Shown one piece after another: positions 60,470 to 64,000 of a stretch of 64,000 bases of DNA (positions within the stretch are counted from its first letter, which is position 1; every line of letters starts with the position of its first letter). Source of the DNA: Margaritifera margaritifera (Eukaryota > Mollusca > Bivalvia > Unionida > Margaritiferidae); assembly GCA_029931535.1 (NCBI GenBank), contig JAQPZY010001659.1, forward strand, positions 3,602,001 to 3,666,000, given 5' to 3'. The notes under the pieces are model-generated. The model did no database searches. It was given only the letters and a program-made list of their open reading frames with translations, and had not been told where the DNA came from. The position numbers and the translations under genes were made by a program.

Positions 60470-61160
60470 ACCCCAGCCTCATAGAGTTGGGAATATATAG
60501 TAATCCTCATATCTTCTGTCCATCCATCCACCAATCTGTCAGTCCATCTGGCACAATTCCATTAGCACAACTAATGCTGCAGTTTTTGATGGATTGCATG
60601 AAACTTGTAAATATTATGGTCATCACCTGATGATGCACATACAGACAAATCCTTTTGCTCCTGCAATTTTTGTTAGTTATTACTCTTTTTGTCTTGTAGT
60701 TTTATGTAATGTACGACATAATCTTGCTAGTACAACTAGTTCCACAGTTTCTGATGGAATGCCTTGAAAGTTGGTAATTATTATGGTTATCACCCGAAGA
60801 TGTGCATTTGGTAAATCACTTTGCTCTATCAATTTTTGTTAGATTTATTAGCTTTTTTTGTCTTCTAGTTTAGTGCAGTGTATGACACAACCTCATTAGC
60901 GCAACTAGTCCCTCATTTTTTATGGATTGCCAGGAAAGATGGTAAATATTATGGTCATCACCTAAAGATGGACATTTTGAAAAACTTTTTTGCTTCTGCA
61001 AGTTTTTTAGAGTTATTGCCCTTTTTGTCTAGCAGCTTAATGCAATATAAGACAGAATCTTGTGAACACAACTTGTCTTGCAGGTTATTTTTTGGGATTG
61101 CTGTGAAATTTGGTACATAGTATGGTCATCATTTAAAGATGCACTGATTGACAAATCTTA
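60470..61160 (+). repeat. Core-repeat element, family F
   Basis: Four units share GATGGATTGCATGAAACTTG and ATTATGGTCATCACC, with anchors at about 60589, 60752, 60920 and 61092 (spacings 163, 168, 172). A CCATCCATCCACC stretch marks the 5' part. The element is cut by the SINE at 61164 and apparently resumes at 61375. Confidence 0.8.
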
Positions 61161-61163
61161 GTG

Positions 61164-61361
61164 GAGCTGCGGTGGCTCAGTGGTTAGCGTGTAGGACTCA
61201 CGACCGAAAGGGTGCGGGTTCGAATCCTACCATCAGGCCAGCCTGGGTCAGCTACCGTGGTGTGTCCTTGGGCAAGGCACTTTACTCTGATTGCCTCAGC
61301 ACTAAATAACCTATTTGTGTTATTGTGCCGTAAAGCGCCAAACCAAACCAAACAAATCTTA
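61164..61361 (+). mobile_element. tRNA-derived SINE with 13-base target duplication
   Basis: Box A GTGGCTCAGTGGTTAGCGTG and a good box B, GGTTCGAATCC, are followed by GTGTCCTTGGGCAAGGCACT. The 3' end is GTGCCGTAAAGCGCC plus (AAACC)n. ACAAATCTTAGTG flanks both sides (61151-61163 and 61362-61374). The well-kept promoter boxes and perfect duplication suggest a fairly young copy. It is not a functional tRNA gene. Confidence 0.93.
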
Positions 61362-61377
61362 GTGCTCCCTTGATATT

Positions 61378-62603
61378 TAGCTCACTCAGCCATAAGGCCA
61401 AGTGAGCGTATGGTATGGCCCAGTGTCCGTTGTGTGTCCATGGTGCGTCGGTCAACAATTGCTTCTTACCACTCTGGAGCCCATATTTCTGATCCAATTT
61501 CAATCAGACATAGAATATGGGTTTATATCATCAAAATTTCGGATGAGTTTGATAATGAGCAATATCCTTGCATATTAATGGGGTGATCTTGCATCTGATT
61601 GGATAACCTTGTTACTACTCTGGAGGTCATATTTCTGATTTGATTTTAATCAAACTTGGAATATATGTTTATATCATTAGGATCTCAGATGAGTTTAGTA
61701 TTGAGCTAGATTCATGCATACTAAGGTGATCTTGTATCTGAGGTTGTTATCATTCTGGAGGCAGTATTTTTGATCCAATTTTGATCAAACTTTGAATACA
61801 TGCTTATATCATCAAGATCTTGTACAAGCTCGATAATGAGAGAGATGCTCCTATAATAATGAGTTGATCTTGCATCAGTTTGGCTGAACTTGTTACTACT
61901 CTGGAAGTCATATTTCTGGGTGATTTTGATCAAACCTGAAATGTGGGCTTATTATTATCAAGATCTTTGATGGGTTCAGTAATGAGTGAGATCCACATAT
62001 TAATGATGTAATCTTCCATCTGATTGGCTGAGTTTGTTACCACTCTGGGAGCCATAGTTGTGATGCAGTTTTTATCAAGCTTGGAATATATGCTTGTATC
62101 ATCAAAATCTTGAACTGTTTCAGTAATGAGTGAGATTCATGCATATTTATGAGGTGACCATGAATGTGATTGACTGAGCTTATAAACACTCTGAAAGCAT
62201 AATTCTGATTTGACTTTGATCAAAATTAGAATATGAAATTATATCATCAAGATCTTGGGCAATTTCAAAAGTAAGTGGGATCAACACATTTTAATGACTT
62301 GATCTTGCATCTGATTCATTGAGCTTGTTACCACTCTTGAAGCTTTATTTTTGATATTTTGGGTTCACTATCATCAAGATCATGGATGATTTCATTTATG
62401 AGCAAGAGACTGAGACATATTAATTATGCCTTTATCTTTAGAAAGATTTTTTGTCAAGAAATAGTAAAAATAAGTAAGGTCAACATTATATCAAGTTTGT
62501 GAGGTAGTTTACATATGATGTGTTTTTACAATGGTGAAATGGTAAACTGTTAAGGTTTGTAAGACAGGTGAGTGATATAAGGCCAACTTGGGCCTCTTAT
62601 TGT
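61378..62603 (+). repeat. Core-repeat element, family B, copy 1
   Basis: The 5' part TTAGCTCACTCAGCCATAAG is followed by about seven units with TTGTTACCACTCTGGAGGCC, TTTTGATCAAACTTGGAATA and GGTGATCTTGCATCTGATTG. Most spacings are 145-148, one is 131. The 3' flank is shared with 17850-18185 and ends in hairpin AGGCC/GGGCCT then CTCTTATTGT. Confidence 0.88.
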
Positions 62604-62654
62604 AAGAGTCATTGCCTTTTTTGACTTACAGCTTGCATCTACTTTTGCAGTTTT

Positions 62655-63440
62655 TGGCTCACTTGGCTATAAGACCTAGTAAACTTATGGTATGGTCCAG
62701 GAGGCCATATTTTTTATTTGATTTTGATCAACTTGGAATATAGGTTTATATCATCAGTATCTCAGATGAGTTTGAATATGAGCAAGCTCTGTACGTACTA
62801 ATGAGTTGATCTTGCATTTAATTGGCTGAACTTGTTAGAACACTGGGGGCCATATTTCCAATCTGATTCTGATCAAACATTGAATATATGCATATATAAT
62901 CAAGATTTTGTATAAGTTGGATCATGAGCAAGATCCATGCATACAAATGAGTTGATCTTGTATTTGATTGGCTGAACTTGTTACCATGCTGGAGGCCATA
63001 TTTCTGATCTGATTTTGATCAAGTATTGCATATATGCATATATCAAGATTTCAGACAAGTTCGATAATGAGCAAGATCCATGCATATTAATAAGGTGATC
63101 TTGCCTCAGATTGGCTGAGCTTGTTACCACTCTGGAGGCCATATTACTAATCTGATTTTGATAACACTTGGAGTATATACTCATGACATCAAGATCTTGG
63201 ACATTCAGTAATGAGTGTGATACATGCATATTAATGAAGTGATCTTGTTTTGATTGGCTGAGATTGTTAGCATTTTGGAGGTCATATTTCTGATCAGATT
63301 TTGATCAGACTTGGAATATAGGCTGTTATTTTCAAGATTTTTTGCATGAGTTTGATAATGAGCGAGATCCACAGATGTTAATGAGGTGATCTTGCATCCA
63401 ATTGCCTGAACTTGTTACCACTCAAAAGACTGTTTTTTCT
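62655..63440 (+). repeat. Core-repeat element, family B, copy 2
   Basis: The 5' part GGCTCACTTGGCTATAAG is followed by about five units spaced 146, 140, 146 and 144. The 3' terminus is not recognisable. The small ORFs in this and the previous element are repeat sequence. Confidence 0.82.
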
Positions 63441-64000
63441 CAATCTGGTTTGAGTAATTTCGGTAAATAGACTTAAATCATCACTGTCCAGTGAGTTTCA
63501 TTTTGAGCAGGATCTGCGCAACAATAATGAAATTCCGTTCAGTTAGAAATAGTTTACAAATTGTATGCACTTGAAACATTTTTATTTGCTGTTAGAATAC
63601 ATCTCTCTTTCTAAATTAAAGCAAGTGAAGTAACTCATAATATTGACTATTGAGAATCATCGGTTTTGGGTTCTTCTTGCAAATATTATGACAGATACAT
63701 TTTAGAATACAAGATGTGTAATTTCCAAAGAACAATTTACAAAAATTAACAAAATAATACACCTTTCGGATTAAAATTAATAATTTGTTATTTATAAGTC
63801 AAGATAAAGTATTAATAGAAATATTGTGAGAGAAAATGTACAATTGCAGGCTAGCATAAACTATGCAGTTTTGTAATCAAGGATCAGATTTTCTTTACAT
63901 AATATATATATTTGTTTGTAAATAATTGTTATATTTGTTTTTAATATTGATTTTCTCCAAAAAGAACATTTTTCTTGTAAAAACCATTTTCTGAGTTTTT
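63441..64000. other. No gene seen
   Basis: AT-rich sequence to the window end. Confidence 0.4.

Noticed and set aside
61164..61250. Candidate tRNA gene with good box A and box B
   Set aside because: The sequence continues into a SINE body and tail and has a 13-base target duplication, so it is a retroposon.

Overview
The window looks like AT-rich, gene-poor intergenic DNA of a metazoan, most likely a bivalve mollusc. That is inference from its repeats: tRNA-headed SINEs, a DIRS-type retrotransposon, CR1/L2-like LINE remains, and interspersed elements built around tandem cores of about 150 bases like those described in clams and oysters. I see no rRNA or functional tRNA gene, no CRISPR array and no operon. 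Nearly all long open frames are transposon debris or tandem repeats whose unit length is a multiple of three.

The one convincing host gene is a single exon on the minus strand (10448-11238). It encodes a small type I membrane protein with a signal peptide, one membrane span, a cysteine cluster and a Ser/Thr-rich tail. It has a TATA box just upstream and a strong splice donor where the open frame ends.

Layout. 0.9-1.7 kb: core-repeat family C. 2.3-3.95 kb: fragments of TTATAAC-type transposon ends. 4.7-6.3 kb: core-repeat family A. 7 kb: short hAT MITE with its target duplication. 7.9-9.3 kb: small tandem repeat, MITE and a tRNA-Leu-like SINE. 10.4-11.3 kb: membrane-protein exon. 14.3-17 kb: two copies of a 221-base double-hairpin MITE, a foldback and a 28-base palindrome. 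18.6-22.2 kb: a second family A element split by a 1,631-base hAT transposon with perfect 8-base target duplications. 25.2-25.5 kb: hAT transposase C-terminal fragment. 25.77-32.3 kb: a DIRS-group tyrosine-recombinase retrotransposon with 142-base inverted terminal repeats and an internal complementary region. 32.9-33.3 kb: LINE C-terminal fragment. 34.4 and 36.1 kb: two more double-hairpin MITEs. 36.4-38.0 kb: 59-base satellite. 39.5-42.4 kb: 45-base satellite with a 31-monomer internal duplication. 43-45 kb: microsatellites. 45.4-47.5 kb: LINE reverse-transcriptase relic with an internal tandem duplication. 48.5-48.9 kb: 51/36-base minisatellite. 49.6-52.6 kb: SINEs and family E. 52.7-54.1 kb: internally deleted hAT gene. 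55.6-57.6 kb: a second, older tyrosine-recombinase retrotransposon relic. 59-63.5 kb: family A fragment, double-hairpin MITE, family F, a SINE with a 13-base target duplication, and two family B elements.

Two points stand out. Families A, B and C have core units of about 140-147 bases and appear to share a 3' end (short hairpin followed by CTCTTGT) although their cores differ. Three of the four insertions whose target duplications I can read landed inside or at the edge of such core-repeat elements.
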